From Guyanagaster necrorhizus (Eukaryota > Basidiomycota > Agaricomycetes > Agaricales > Physalacriaceae): DNA of 64,000 bases. The stretch spans positions 1-64,000 of the forward strand of contig NW_025064883.1 of assembly GCF_019112545.1 (NCBI RefSeq), given 5' to 3'. A program made the translations under genes and the position numbers. The notes beneath the pieces were generated by a model. It saw nothing but the letters and a program-made list of their open reading frames with translations. It was not told where the DNA came from and did no database searches. Shown one piece after another: positions 32,040 to 43,754 of the stretch. Each line of letters starts with the position of its first letter. Position 1 is the stretch's first letter.

Positions 32040-33275
32040 ATGCCACCTGCATAAACTATAACTCTCAACCTTACAAATGACTTCTTCAAGCTTCTAGCTT
32101 CTATCATTAGAATGCTATTAGAGCTTCTCACTATCATCTAACTTTATCAAGAATGCTAATCAGTAACTGCTTGGATAGTCAGGCACTATCAAGCATTCCA
32201 ACAAGTATAGCAAATCCTACAAAATATCATATCTGATCTCCTCTTTCACATTATCTCTCTCTCTACCTGAATCTCCTTCCAGCTCTAGGTCAGAACTATA
32301 CCAGAAGCCTAGTCTAGCAGTTTAGATATACAGAATGATAAAGAAGAAACAAGATACACCTATCCCTCCAGAATAACTAATAGGAGAAACAGCAACAATT
32401 GTCTCACAGGCTTCAGAAACCCATAGGTCTCACTGGACTTTCCTCTAGTCCCAAACTGTGAGAACCAGGATCTTCTCTATGATTTCTTTAATAACAAATT
32501 ATCCTCCAATGCTTCTACTGCTCCAAGAGAGCCTGGAATTGGAGATCACACTAGAGACTCCTTTGATGCCTCTAAGGTGACTTTAAGACTCTGAAGTGTT
32601 TCATTGAACTCAAGACACAACTTGCTGTATACTATACCAGCTGGAAGTCTCACCTTATCAGTCCACACCAACTATAGTAGCTATAGGATCACCAATCTCT
32701 GGTCCAACAATAAGGAGCTGCATGAGGTGTAGAGAGAAAGAATCATAGCCAGGACTGATGAGAGTGAAAGGCTTCATGTTCAGCCTACTCCAGGCAGGAG
32801 TCCTTGAAACTGAACAATTGACATACCAGACAGCTACATATCACCTGCCACTTGAGCAGAGTGGGCCAGGACAAAAAAAGAAGAATGAGAATGAGCCTGA
32901 GAGACCACTGAGGAAGCAGCCAATCAAGCTTTTGCTCAGTACAAAGAAAAAGGATACCATTAGCAGTGGAGACAAGAGCAGCACCACTAAGAGGCCACTA
33001 CTTGAAGATTTAGCTCTCTAGTATATTATAGCCAAAACACTTCAGACTCCCCATTTAGAGAGCTCAGTACTACTAGAGAAACTAACTCTTGAACAGAGTC
33101 AGCAGAGGCCATCACTTCCAGTGAGGCTGCCTAATGCACCACATATCCTCTCTATCCCAGAACTTCTAGCATCACCAATACTGATACTATTCCCTCTCAT
33201 GCTGACTTTATACTTGACACCTACAGACTTCAAGTCTCTGGCAATGCTCATGTCTCTGATCACAGTCTCCAACAA
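32040..33275 (+). pseudogene. P4 Gag, N-terminal part with membrane segment
   Basis: ATG at 32040, 58 bp past the LTR. MPPA, stop, TITLNLTNDFFKLLASIIRMLLELLTII matches the hydrophobic N-terminus of E1-E5 (residues about 15-37). The linker that follows is decayed, with one 87-codon open stretch at 32758-33021 rich in Lys/Glu/Ser/Thr. Interrupted by E4 at 33275 within the aacaa target site. Confidence 0.75.
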
Positions 33276-33714
33276 TATTAGGCTCAAGTGATATATGATC
33301 ACAAACATGTGATAAACAAGTGCTGTATTGAGTTCATACAGTCATATTTGAGTCCACTAAGTGTGTATAGTGGTGTTATATCTCAAGGTCAATACAGATT
33401 GACTTAAAATAAAGTGGTATAATAAAGGATAGCTTGAGGCTAGGATTATATAATGCTTTCTATATTACTTATATACTGTTTGCCTTGTAGATAAATATAG
33501 TTCTATTAATTGTGCATACTCAAGCTATAGTACTCATTATCCTGAAGTATTGTGGTTACCTACAAAAAGGATGTTATCCTGTTGTCAGAATGTTGCTATA
33601 TGTCATGAAACAATAATTGGTTGTGCTGACTAAGGTTGTCCCACAGTTCTAAGTGCTCATTTAGATGCTCTGACTAAGTGTAAAAGTGAAGAAAAGAAAT
33701 AAAAATTATAACAT
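33276..33714 (-). repeat. 3' LTR of E4 (439 bp)
   Basis: Starts TATTA (decayed TGTTA), ends TATAACA, followed by the PPT complement ttacctccttctt. Pairs with 47807-48254, with small indels. Confidence 0.9.
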
Positions 33715-35150
33715 TACCTCCTTCTTAAAACCATTGTTCTAATAGTTTAATTTAGGGATAGTTTATACTTATATATCACTTCATCTGCATTTATCTGCTT
33801 TTTATTGACCCACTGGTTTTATTCTGAGTCATATTCCTTCCAGCTGACTAGATAATTGACTATTATTGTCATGCCTTCTCCATACACTCACATTTTGCAG
33901 AGTCTGTAGTTTAATATTTAATCAATTTTATAATGTTTTTCATTGTCAATCAGATTTGATGGTGATAGAGGTGGTCATTCCTAGTTTGAAAATAAAAGTG
34001 CAATATACAGCATCAGAAGGGATTCATTAAAGATGTCATAAATGTGCCAGACTGTAGATAGCTTGAGTTTGTAGGCAGAAGCACCAACTTTCATCAGAAT
34101 TGGAAAGAGGCCAGTGCATTTATCAGTGAGTTTCTGTTTGAGATGAGAGAGATAGAGATTTGATATGTTGAGCCAGATCTTGTTGTTTAAAGAGTATATA
34201 TATGTGAGACAATAGTGTTTGTTGTATTGCACTTTTATAGTAGTGGTGGCTTTTTCAAGAGCAGTCTTTATTTCAAGATAAATCTTTGCTATTTTGGCAG
34301 TGAAATCAGTGGAGGCAGGAGTGGTTGCATGATGATGAGAGGAGTGTGTTACATGAGGGTAATATCCATAGTTAACAAAGAATAGGCTTTTACCAGTAGT
34401 AGAATGGACATGATTGTTGTATTAGAATGCTGTAAGAGTGAGCCACTCAGCTCAGTCATCCTGGTGAGAATTAATGAATAGGCATAAGTATTTTTTGATC
34501 TCTTAATTGACATGCTCTGTTTGCCCATCAGTTTGCAGGTGATAGGCTATTAAGATGTTACTTCAGATTTCAAGTAGTTGATAGAGATCATCCAGGAGCT
34601 TGGAGACAAATTGGAGACTATGATTGGAAATAATAGCTTATAGCATGACATACTTTGAATAGACTTCATCTTGTAGGATCTTTGCTCACCCTTCAGAAGA
34701 TAGTTCTGTTAAGCAGATGATGAGAATGATCACCTTTGAGAATCAGTCAACTATGATGATAATAGCATTATAGCTATTGCAGTCAGATAACCTAGTGATT
34801 ATGTCTGGATGTCTGATCATCACATAATCATAACTGATGGCAATAATCTTGCTTTGTAATGCCAGAGACCTAGAGATGTATAGTTGTCCATCATAGATTA
34901 GAAGACTGTCATTCATTGTGATTCTCCTTTTATGATTTAGGAAGATGGTGATTTCTTGATCTCAGAGATTTATTTGTCAGATCATACTCTGAATCTTGGC
35001 ATGTATCTCCTTCTCTGTTAGCATGATCATTGCTCAGAAGTGTTCTGGCCTTAATAGTATGACTCTCTCATTGTCTTCTCTCCTCTAATTATAATTGGAA
35101 TGTCAGCTCAGAAGATCAGTCTTCTTATTGACTATCTCTGCTTTGCTATG
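33715..35150 (-). pseudogene. E4 integrase and chromodomain
   Basis: Open stretch 34232-33981 includes YIYSLNNKIWLNISNLYLSHLKQKLTDKCTGLFPILMKVGASAYKLKLSTVWHIYDIFNESLLMLYIA, the integrase C-terminal block. The chromodomain lies toward 33820. The core lies at 34400-34830 (tcagtcaactatgatgataatagc near 34744 encodes the IVIVD segment). The zinc-binding region is near 34860-34960. Many stops. Confidence 0.75.
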
Positions 35151-36330
35151 GAGAGTGTATTGATATTCAGAAAGTTCTGTCACCTATTATGCCTGTCATC
35201 AGTTTAGTTTCTGAGGAAGTCAGAAATAGTATAGATTCTGATAGTCTGTCTACACTTCAAAAACTTGCACTGCTTTAATCAGATAATATCACCACTCAGT
35301 GAGTGCAAGCATTATCATCAACAACCCCTTGTCATAAATCTCATAATTCCACTCTGTAGTCATCAGAGCCTTAGAGAGGAATGCCATGGATTGCTATTTC
35401 CCTTCTTGTTCTTAGAAGAGAACAGCACTGATGGCCCTCTCACTCAAATCAGCCTCTACTCTGAATTTTCTTTCTTAGATGGGAATTGCTAGAATTATGT
35501 CTTCTGCCAATCTTTATTTCAGGTCACTGAATGCTACTTGTTGGGATAGTTCTCAAGCCTAGAGAGCATTTTCAGTGAGTTGCATCATTAGGCATATAAT
35601 TTTGCTGTAGTTGCAGATGAAGCAGCAGTAAAAGTTCATAAACCCTAGGAATGATTGTAGTTCCTTCTTCTTTGTCAGTTCTGGCCATTCCATTACTCCA
35701 GCTACCTTCACTGGATCCATTCATATGCTTCCTTCACTGATGATAACCTTCAGATACTTCATTTTCAATATCTTGAATTTACACTTCTCAGTCTTGAGGA
35801 ATAACTTGTTCTTCCTCATCAGCTTAAGAACCTGCCATACCAGCCATCAATGCTCTATCTTGTCCTTAGACATAACAAGCATATCATTGAGATATATGGT
35901 CACCTTTCCAGTGGCAATGAAATTCTTGAATATATCATTCATCATCCATTAGAATGTTGTCAATGAGTTCATCAGCCCAAAGAACATGATGGTTGGTTCA
36001 AATAGGCCTCAATTTGTCCTGAAGGCTGCTTTCCATTCATCTTTTTTCTTGATGTGAATATTATTATATTCCTATCAAACATCCAGCTTTATATAGTAAT
36101 GAGCACCTCAGAGTTTGTTTATAAGTTTGAATATAAAAGGGAGGGAATACTGATTTTTGATGGTCATCTTATTCAGCTTTCAATAATCCTGGACTGATCA
36201 CAGCTTTCTGTCCTTTTTTTTGACAAAGAAGAAAGGGGATGCCATGAGTGATTTGGACAGTCAGATTTGCTCACTTGCAAGGTTTTCATCTAGAAACTTG
36301 TCAAGTTCCTGCTATTCCTGATAGCCAAAG
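35151..36330 (-). pseudogene. E4 RNase H and reverse transcriptase
   Basis: RNase H 35160-35540 (coding order after RT). The RT box is YLND at 35894-35883, so the first catalytic Asp is lost. KTEKCKFKILKMKYLKVI near 35790-35740, [17 protein letters not shown] near 35640-35590, [12 protein letters not shown] near 36230-36200. Several stops. Confidence 0.8.
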
Positions 36331-37150
36331 GAATAGGTTTTACAATCAAGATTAGTATTGGTGTTGGATACTAACTCAATTGCATGATCTCAGGGCTTCA
36401 GATCCAGTAACTTATTGAAACTTTCTTTTGCAAATAGGTTATAATAGTCACATGCCCATTCTGAAACCATCTTCTCAAATGTTCTGTTCTCCTTCTCTTC
36501 ATTGGTCTTTGCTGCCAAGTCATTGGCATGATGGACTGCCTGTAATTGCATAGCCAGAGCAAGATCTATGGTGAGGATCATCTTCTCATCCTCTATTTTC
36601 TCATTCCAGTGGTCATTGAGATCTATGTCAGAGAGAGTGAATAGCAACTTCTGGCAATGACATTGAATGAAGGTAATTTGCTCAGTCTTCTAGTTGATCA
36701 GCAGGTTATGATGAATAAGCCAGTCATAGCCAAGGAAGAGTTCCTTGGTTTCTAGTTTGGTGATAGCTATATTAATCTGTTCCAAATGATCTCCAATAGT
36801 CAGTCAAAGTTCTATAAACTTAGTGATCAATCCAGCTTAGTTCTTAGTTTCATCAGCATTATATACTGAGATCAGAGCAGCAGTTGCTTTAGTCAGAAGA
36901 TGATATCTGTCAATGAAGACATGATTGATGGAGCTTTCTGTGCATCTACTGTCAATCAATGCTGTGATAGTGAAGATGGTTTGATCTATGAGAGTCTGGA
37001 TCTGCATCTTGGTCATGAGATTCTGTCTATAGATCTTTTGTCACTGAATGTATTTCTTTAGCCCCTGAAGCTTGTCAAGCCATTCCAGAGCCCTTCAGCA
37101 TTCAGCCCCTTATAGCTCTATTACTATCTTATTGTCTGCTTCACTAGTTT
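36331..37150 (-). pseudogene. E4 RT linker and protease
   Basis: The open stretch 36647-36390 carries HWNEKIEDEKMILTIDL, VHHANDLAAKTNEEKENRTFEKMVSEWACDYYNLF and FNKLLDLKP, the conserved linker between protease and RT. The protease motif reads DSR instead of DSG (36953-36945), so the active-site glycine is changed, consistent with GGA to AGA. Confidence 0.75.
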
Positions 37151-38541
37151 TGGTTTGGTGAATCTAAGTTTTGAGCATTATAAGTGCTTCTTCAGAGTTT
37201 TATGCTTTCTTTATAGCCCATCAAGTTCATTCAGTCTTGAATGGTTTTAGCCAACCAACAGGGGCCTCTCTTCCTGTTCAGCCCATAGGTATTTGAGCTT
37301 TGTTGATATGTGATTCTTTTGGTGTGTTGATAGGAGAGGTAACTCAGAGTAGATTTAAATGCATGTAAATAGTTTTATCTACAAGAAGCATATGAGTCCA
37401 ATCCTCAGCTATATTTAACACACCAATAAGTCCTTTAGCTGAGCTAGCAGAATTACTCACTAGTCAGCCTTATCTTTTATCTCCTTGACCTTGGTTTTCT
37501 TTCCAAGGTCTTTGAGCCCATCTGCCTCCTTCTGCAGCTCTGCTATCTGTGCCTGAATGTCTTCTTAGGTATGCTTCTTCTTCAGACAATCTTGTGACAT
37601 GTAGCTCTTTTATTCACAGTTAAAACATTTCTCTTCCTTCTTGAGGCAGTCTATGTCTATCAGCTTTTCACTGCTGATGTATATTGTCCTCATCTCTGTC
37701 TTCTATGCAGTGTAGAATAGAGTCAAAGTGGTGCTGGTTTTCACTGATAGAGTTCCACCAGTGGTCTTTCCATTCATTAAATTAGGCTTCTTCTGCTTGA
37801 TTATGATCTCCACACTTGCCACCTTCTACCACAGCCTCTTTTTATTCATCTTGATGATTTTATTCTTCCACACATCATAGTCTTTCAGAATATTGATGCC
37901 TATATCAGAAATTATTTTGATGTAAGACAGAGGCACCCTCATCTTTAGATACTCAACCATGCATCTATTGTCATTAATGCCCTCTCAAACCCCAGCCAGA
38001 GTCCTGAGGTGTTCCAGTTTGTCAAAGTACTCACTGGCAATCTTATCACTCATGCACAACTCCTTCATCTTGTTCTTATGGACTTCTTGGATCATGGGGT
38101 TGATGAATTTATCCTGGACTATCTGTTTAAAGATAGGCCAAGATAGATATTGGTAATATTATTGGGTTGCAGAATGAAAGGTCAGAGAAATGAGTATCCA
38201 CTATCTCTTGGTCTTGTTTTCAAAGTATAAAGCTGCAAAGGTGACTTTGTTTATGTTGACACTAAGACAGGCAATATACATCTCAAAGTATTATTCACAA
38301 TCAATTAAAAAGTGATCAATGTTATCTGATGCTCCTTTAAATGGTCAGAGGATTCAGAGAAGATCAGGTTTGCATTGGAGCATAGCTGCATTCTGGAGTA
38401 GGGCCTCCATTGGATTGGAGTACTTGTCAAAAAGAGGTTGGTGTCATTTGGTTGGTGATCTTAGAAGGGAATGGAGAGAGTCATCTTTGGTGATAGAGCT
38501 CTCTGTTGGTGGATTTTCTTTTCACATGATGTGTCTGTTCC
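37151..38541 (-). pseudogene. E4 Gag, C-terminal half with knuckle
   Basis: Knuckle CFNCE, stop, KSYMSQDC near 37632-37590 (His replaced by Tyr). The capsid-like part near 38080-37900 corresponds to VHKNKMKELCMSDKIASEYFDKLEHL in P4-type copies. Broken at 38541 by E2, whose duplicated gttcc (38537-38541) belongs to E4. Confidence 0.7.
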
Positions 38542-39351
38542 TGTTAGACTCAAACCCCACGTGACTATTAACACGTGATGATAAACCGATTGAACCTCGC
38601 CTTCGGGTTAAACAATCAGAGTCCACCGAATGTCAATGTTGTCGATGTGAGTCAAGGCTTCCAAGTAGTGATAGCTCGAGAGTAGTTTGGTGAAAATAAA
38701 CTTTAGTTCGAGCTTGGGATACTACAGCGAGAACTAAGCTACTTAAATATCGTTCTGTTATCGTTTTATAAATAGATTGTGGTCCTGCTGTGTCCCCTGT
38801 CTTTTGTCAGTCTCCCTTTGAGAGTCATTCCTGCTGTGTGCTGTTACTGCTGTTACTGCTGCGGTTACTAAGAACGCTATTGTCCTGCTGTGTGCTGTTA
38901 CTGCTGCGCCATGGTTGAAAGATAAAGAGGTCATTGTCCTTCCCTTCACAGCGCACAGCCATCGGATAAGACAATGACCGATCCAGGTTGCCGGGCTAGG
39001 CGTTCCCACAGTCATAAGCGCTGGTCTAGGCGCCCTTCCCTTTACAGCACGCAGCTCTCCACGAATGTTATTGTCCTGCTGTGTGCTGTTACTGCTGCTG
39101 TTGCTGGTCCTCCCACAAAGGCTGTTGTCTGATCAATTGTCATTGCTGCTGTTACTGCTGTTGAGTGACAAAAGGAGCATTGTCTTCCCTTCACAGTGCA
39201 CAGCCGTACGATAAGACAATGACCGACTGGGTTGATGAGCTAAGCATTCCCACAGTCCTAAGCGCTGGTCTAGGCGCTCTGACTAGCAGGAATAGGGGTC
39301 GTTTCCGGGAAAAGGAAAAGGAAAATAGAGAAAAATGGAAAAATCATAACA
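38542..39351 (-). repeat. 3' LTR of E2 (810 bp)
   Basis: TGTTAGACTC...ATAACA, then the PPT complement ttaccccctccttaagacc. About 300 bp longer than E1-type LTRs because an internal module is duplicated: ctgctgtgtgctgttactg through aagcgctggtctaggcgc occurs at about 38832-39034 and again at 39077-39284. Confidence 0.95.
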
Positions 39352-39620
39352 TTACCCCCTCCTTAAGACCATCGTCCCGATGGTTAAGTTAGGGTAGACC
39401 TCCTCCCTCGGAAGGAGGTGGTCGATCTGCTGGACCCATTCGTCGGCTTTGCAGATTCATAAAGACATTGACCAGAGGTCGTCGTTCTGCTGGACCCGTT
39501 CGTCGTCTCGGTATTAATGGTAGGTTGGTGTCTGTCCTAGGGATAATATTGAACATGACCATCCTGTTGTCAACCCTGTTGATTCGCTGTTCGTAGTCAT
39601 GGATTGCTGCATTGGCGTCC
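39352..39620 (-). pseudogene. E2 chromodomain tail
   Basis: Minus-strand AAIHDYEQRINRVDNR at 39605-39555 is the end of the chromodomain region (E1: AENAIHDYEQCINRVDN). It is joined directly to the integrase core scrap at about 39637; the catalytic half of integrase and the chromodomain proper are deleted. 39400-39500 contains two copies of a gtcg-tctgctggaccc-ttcgtcg unit. Confidence 0.65.
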
Positions 39621-39636
39621 ATATATTTTCCGTCGA

Positions 39637-39860
39637 TCAGGCGATCGGAGTGATTGCCTTCGAGAAGCGATCAACAATGACGATGATTGCATCATAGCCG
39701 TCACTTTCGGGGAATCCGGTTGCTGAAATATTGGTCCATGGTGATGAAAGGACTTGATTCCCGCACAAAGGGGCCGCTCTGGGTTGTGTTGAAGTCTTGC
39801 CTCGTTCGTAGACCTCACAGCTTTTTTCGACATATCGGTTGATATCATAGTCCATTTTTG
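39637..39860 (-). pseudogene. E2 integrase fragment (end of H2C2 region and core start)
   Basis: Reads MDYDINRYVEKSCEVYERGKTSTQPRAAPL then SDGYDAIIVIVDRFSKAI, clearly the integrase zinc-region exit and first-Asp block. One extra base after VEK breaks the downstream Cys pair. The second Asp and Glu are absent. A longer overlapping open frame (40052-39597) is a shadow. Confidence 0.75.
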
Positions 39861-41719
39861 GCCATCAGTACCTCTGAGTACTGACTCCTTCGTTTTCAAA
39901 CCCCGGGATTGCCGGAGTCTCATGGTCGTGGCTAATGGCGATGTCATCTCCCCGTAGTTTCTATGGTTTTTTATGTTGTGACTTTCGATGGGCAGGCTGC
40001 CTGTGGATCCATCGTATTCATCGTGGACATTGCTCTTCGCTGTATGTCCCATAGTTTGTTTCGTTACAGGTGTAACATCCCCTTGTCGCCACTTTGTCGG
40101 TTCATATTTTTGGAGTCATTTTCATCGTCCTCTGCACATGTCTTCTGCTGATGGGGATACCATTATTTTTAATCCCCTTCATATCTCGTTGGTTGGTTCA
40201 GTCTACTGTTCGATCGAGTGATGGACTTTGAGAGGCAATTAATGATGCCTTCGGGAAGTCCAGGTTTGATCTGGTCCATTGGTTCTGTGTTCTTGTTCCC
40301 ATGGTCCTATCATGGAAACCTTTCGTTTGGATAGGCTCTCCTTTGCCATTCCCTGTTTCGGTACTCCTGGAGCGTATTCCAATGGGGTAATGCCGTTACC
40401 CGGAGGGTGTTGGTATTACGACGAGGAATTTGTCCCTCCTGAGTGCTTTGGACAAGTTCGTTTGTCCGTCCTGTTGTCTATAATTCTCCTGCCCCAGGCA
40501 AAGGAGATGGCCGATCTGCTGGACCCGTTTCATTGTTGAATCTATCCATGCAGATTGGTGTTTTTCAGGGGTACCGTTAATGATAACTCCTGTATCATGT
40601 GATGTTCCTTTTGGTGATCAGATGATCGAATGATGGCCTTCGAGAAGCACTTGGTTGCTTTCGGGAAGGTGTTTACTGACAAGTTGTGTGCCATTTCGGT
40701 ATCTGTTTCGTCGAGTCATGAGACCCGGTTCCCATGATAGTTTTTCCTTGCGCCCGCACTCGCCTTGAGTGTTGGGGCTGCCTCATGACCCGTTCCATTG
40801 GGTCCTATCATTGAACCTATCTCATGGCTTCCCTTGACTTTTCCGAGTTTAGCCTTGATGGAGTCAGCTCTGCCCATCAGTCGGAGTTCCGATCTGCATT
40901 GGGAATCCCCCTTTTTTGCAGAAATTCCCTGGTCCTTGGGAATTTCTTCTGGTTCGATACCTGTGATGATCGAGTCATCATTTATGGTTCTCTGGTGACG
41001 AAGAGACCTCTTCCTGATTCATCCCTGATGAATTAGGTCCCCATCATTTGAATGTTTGGTTTGATTCAGTGCGTTGAATCGTCTGTGGTTGTCGGCACTT
41101 CTATGGGATAATTCGTCTTCTCGAGAAGCGCTGATCATGTTGGTGAATGATCCGTCGGTCGGAGTCAATCTTCCTGTGGGGTTAGGGCTACCCCTTCGAT
41201 CCAGTCCGTCAGATCTAGGGTAGTCAAATCCTACCCTTCAGAAATGGCTTCCTCCATCATTTCCTTCCTGTCATGGCATTCCCGTGATTTGATCCAATGA
41301 GATAATGTCGGTGCTTCGAGAGTGTGACTGTTATAGCGAGGTGCATATCTCTGAATGCCTTGTTTAGAAGAGTGGGTTGTTGTATGACGTCCTTATCATA
41401 TATCTGAAATCAGAAAGTTATTAGTATATGTCGGTTAGGTATAAGGTCTCCTGATTGGTCCTGTGTAGAAATTCCCCGGTTTCTTGGGGAATTTCCTTGT
41501 CGCGTGGTTTTGGCCGATCCTTGATCCCTGATCATTGATCGGCCCAGTGTTCTGCGTTCCGTCGGTTCGAACAATGTTTGTCTTGTTCGAAGAGTGGTTC
41601 TACTGTTCCCCGGTTCCTTGGGGATGTCGTTACTGGTTGTTCAGTTAAGCTGTCATAAGTTTATTAGGATTCTCATGATCCAAATATCTATTATAAAAAG
41701 AAAATGTTAATTTGTCAAT
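39861..41719 (-). other. E2 internal region of rearranged pol scraps
   Basis: No continuous coding sequence. Recognisable pieces: an RNase H scrap near 41290-41345 (ccaatgagataatg...gagagtgtga...gcgagg, compare 3035-3078 in E1) and repeated short units such as gaaattcc-ggt-cttgg-aatt (40920-40955, 41468-41500). The same jumbled structure occurs in E1, so the deletion predates the two copies or arose repeatedly. Confidence 0.45.
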
Positions 41720-41759
41720 TTAGTCTGTGGCCGAGTTTCTGTGTTCATTCAATGCCCGA

Positions 41760-42578
41760 CTATTTGGGCTCCTGGATCCCGTGGCCGTATGCCATGGCGA
41801 TCGCCTCGGCCCTTTGTCGTTTTCGTTCTTCGTATATCTTGATGGTTCGGCCCTTCCATTCGTCGTAACCATCCGGGATACACTGTTCTTTGATTGCCAT
41901 GAGGTAGATGGGTGGTAGCCCCATCTTGATACATTCGACCATGTATCCTGTGTCGGTGATGTCATCCCGTACCCCAGCCAGTGTACCGAGTCGTTCCAAT
42001 GTTGTGAAGTAATCGGTAGCCGTTTTTCCTGCTAGTTTGTGTTCCATCATCTGTTGTTGGTAGATGTCAGGAATGGTAACTGTCGGGGTCGGGATTTCCA
42101 TGTCAGGTGCATGCGCCCATCCTTGGGCGATGCTACTGGTTTCCGTGTATGGTGGCGGCTGTTCGGCAGGTGGTCGTGGTTCCGTCGGCAGCTTCCTTGG
42201 TTCTAGATGTTGCCGAATTGCCTGTGATTGATTTTGGTCCTGCCGAGATGCCGTTCCGGGAAAGGTGCAAGTGTTATGCAGGTGCCGAGATGATGCCGTT
42301 ATTGCCGTGAATGCCGATTCCGGGGGTTGAACGTTTGGCCCCCATGGCTTGATTGCTGTCCTTTTGCCATGCCTCGGCTCGTCCGGCTGTGTCGGCCCTG
42401 TTTCGTACTGCAAAAATCGTTGATCATAGGTAAAAATGGCCCCCCCGGCCGCATACTGTAAATCCTCCCTTATATGCTGTCTTTCTTCAGATTCAAAGGG
42501 AAGGTCCCTGACCTCCCTGATTGAATCTCCCTCCCTGTCGCCCACCTCGCCGCCTATCTCGTCGTCCTGGTCCCACAT
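41760..42578 (-). CDS. E2 Gag, capsid-like protein
   Basis: Open for 272 codons. The N-terminal part is acidic and proline/glutamine-rich (QPPPYTE). The conserved capsid block is QQQMMEHKLAGKTATDYFTTLERLGTLAG, DTGYMVECIKMGLPPIYL and WKGRTIKIYEERKRQRAEA, ending YGHGIQEPK. It matches E1 4261-3527 closely. No zinc knuckle. The frame differs from the upstream Gag block (43182-42625), so a frameshift lies between them. A start codon for this piece alone is uncertain; it was part of a polyprotein. Confidence 0.7.
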   Translation of the reverse strand: MWDQDDEIGGEVGDREGDSIREVRDLPFESEERQHIREDLQYAAGGAIFTYDQRFLQYETGPTQPDEPRHGKRTAIKPWGPNVQPPESAFTAITASSRHLHNTCTFPGTASRQDQNQSQAIRQHLEPRKLPTEPRPPAEQPPPYTETSSIAQGWAHAPDMEIPTPTVTIPDIYQQQMMEHKLAGKTATDYFTTLERLGTLAGVRDDITDTGYMVECIKMGLPPIYLMAIKEQCIPDGYDEWKGRTIKIYEERKRQRAEAIAMAYGHGIQEPK

Positions 42579-42624
42579 TTCCCCCTCGAGGAGGGAAATG
42601 TCGGCCAGGTCGTATGTTGTCGGT

Positions 42625-43182
42625 CTAGTGGTCTGGTGGTCGGGTGCTTGGTCCAGCGTCTTCTGGGCCGGGGCGAGGAGAAGACTCTCGCCCAGGCTCC
42701 TGCTTGGTCTGTCCCCCTGCTGTGTCCGTCACCACTGTTCTACTTGATCGTAGGCGACTATCGTTGGGCCTGTCAGTGACAGCGTCGAGCTCTTCCTGTC
42801 TGGGGACGTCGTTGCTGAAGATGATGATGTCGACGGTGGACGCCCATGGGTCTGATTCGGTGCCGAAGGGGGTGGGTAATGGCAGTGGGGAGTTGATGGT
42901 ACTGGTGTTGACCAAAGTGGTCGCACTAACGCTCCCCGCTTCTCTTCTCCTCTGCTCCTGTTCCCGTGCCCGGAGATACCTGCCGAAGAGGTCATTCTCC
43001 CTGTAAATTTCCTGGTCGCTGGCAGCCTGATTGGCGAAGTCTGCAGCGAAGTTCCGAACAGGTCGTTGTACTGGCCGGTTGACCTCTGACCAGTGGTCGG
43101 CATCCCTTCCTGATGTCGACACCGTGTGGTGGGATCCTCGAGCCTGAGTGCTGGTCCCATGAGCCACCTGTGAGCCGTCCAA
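42625..43182 (-). CDS. E2 Gag, central linker block
   Basis: Open 185 codons in the same frame as the membrane-segment ORF: RDSLDGSQVAHGTSTQ, NDLFGRYLRAREQEQRRREAG, VNTSTINSPLPLPTP, ESDPWASTVDIIIFSNDVPRQEELDAV. It aligns to E1 (ESDPWAAPVD, NVPRQEELDAD) and to E3. The first residue given corresponds to a TTG codon; it is an internal part of the polyprotein rather than a true start. A 678-codon overlapping frame is treated as a shadow. Confidence 0.65.
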   Translation of the reverse strand: MDGSQVAHGTSTQARGSHHTVSTSGRDADHWSEVNRPVQRPVRNFAADFANQAASDQEIYRENDLFGRYLRAREQEQRRREAGSVSATTLVNTSTINSPLPLPTPFGTESDPWASTVDIIIFSNDVPRQEELDAVTDRPNDSRLRSSRTVVTDTAGGQTKQEPGRESSPRPGPEDAGPSTRPPDH

Positions 43183-43299
43183 TGAGTCTCTGGCACTGTG
43201 TCTAGTGCCAGGGATGAGGGTTGCTGTCCTTGCTGCTCGGATGCTGTGTTGGACGGGCCGGACGGGGGTGTGAGACCTGGGACGTCGAAACCCTGTTGC

Positions 43300-43698
43300 T
43301 CAAGGGTTTCCTTCATTTCGAATGACTGCCGGCGGGGGTTGTGGGGGGTATATGTGCTGTTGGGCCTGTTCCTCTTCTTCCATCGGGTGTTCCGAAGACG
43401 TTCTTCCTGAGACATCCTCGGGGTCGACTCCTTCCGGCTGGTCGGGCTGTCGGGACGTCGAAGGTCGAGTGGAAGGAGGGATGTGATGAAGAGGGAGGTC
43501 CGGTGTAACATTTCGTAAGATATGGCGGATGCGTTGGAATTCATGATAATGACGGATAGACCAGGCGATAATTGATTGGTGCCCACGACAGAGCTGTACG
43601 AGCACCAATAAGACGACCAGTATTCCGATAATGGCAATGAAGAGTTTAAAAAACTCGCGAGTGAAATTTGGGCTAGAGGAGTCGAGGGAAAGGGCCAT
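43300..43698 (-). CDS. E2 Gag N-terminus with a transmembrane segment
   Basis: ATG at 43698, 132 codons. Residues about 13-18 are FTREFF, then the hydrophobic run KLFIAIIGILVVLLVLVQLC, then HQSIIAWSIRHYHEFQRIRHILRNVTPDLPLH and a Pro/Glu/Gln-rich tail. Intact and CpG-rich. It sits 57 bp from the E1-type LTR relic (43755), the same spacing as from real LTRs in other elements. A stop at 43302-43300 separates it from the linker block in the same frame. Confidence 0.75.
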   Translation of the reverse strand: MALSLDSSSPNFTREFFKLFIAIIGILVVLLVLVQLCRGHQSIIAWSIRHYHEFQRIRHILRNVTPDLPLHHIPPSTRPSTSRQPDQPEGVDPEDVSGRTSSEHPMEEEEQAQQHIYPPQPPPAVIRNEGNP

Positions 43699-43754
43699 TT
43701 AGTTTCTTGGCACAATTGGGCTTGAGGAAGAGAATGTGCTGGTCTCGGCCTGAT

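Noticed and set aside
38832..39130. CTGCTGTTACTG clusters as a microsatellite or a CRISPR array
   Set aside because: Repeats are irregular, part of a duplicated LTR module, and lack regular spacers.
39165..39392. ORFs in the E2 LTRs (39165-39392, 45587-45787, 38758-39015, 45180-45437)
   Set aside because: They lie within the LTRs or cross into the PPT and have no homologue outside them.
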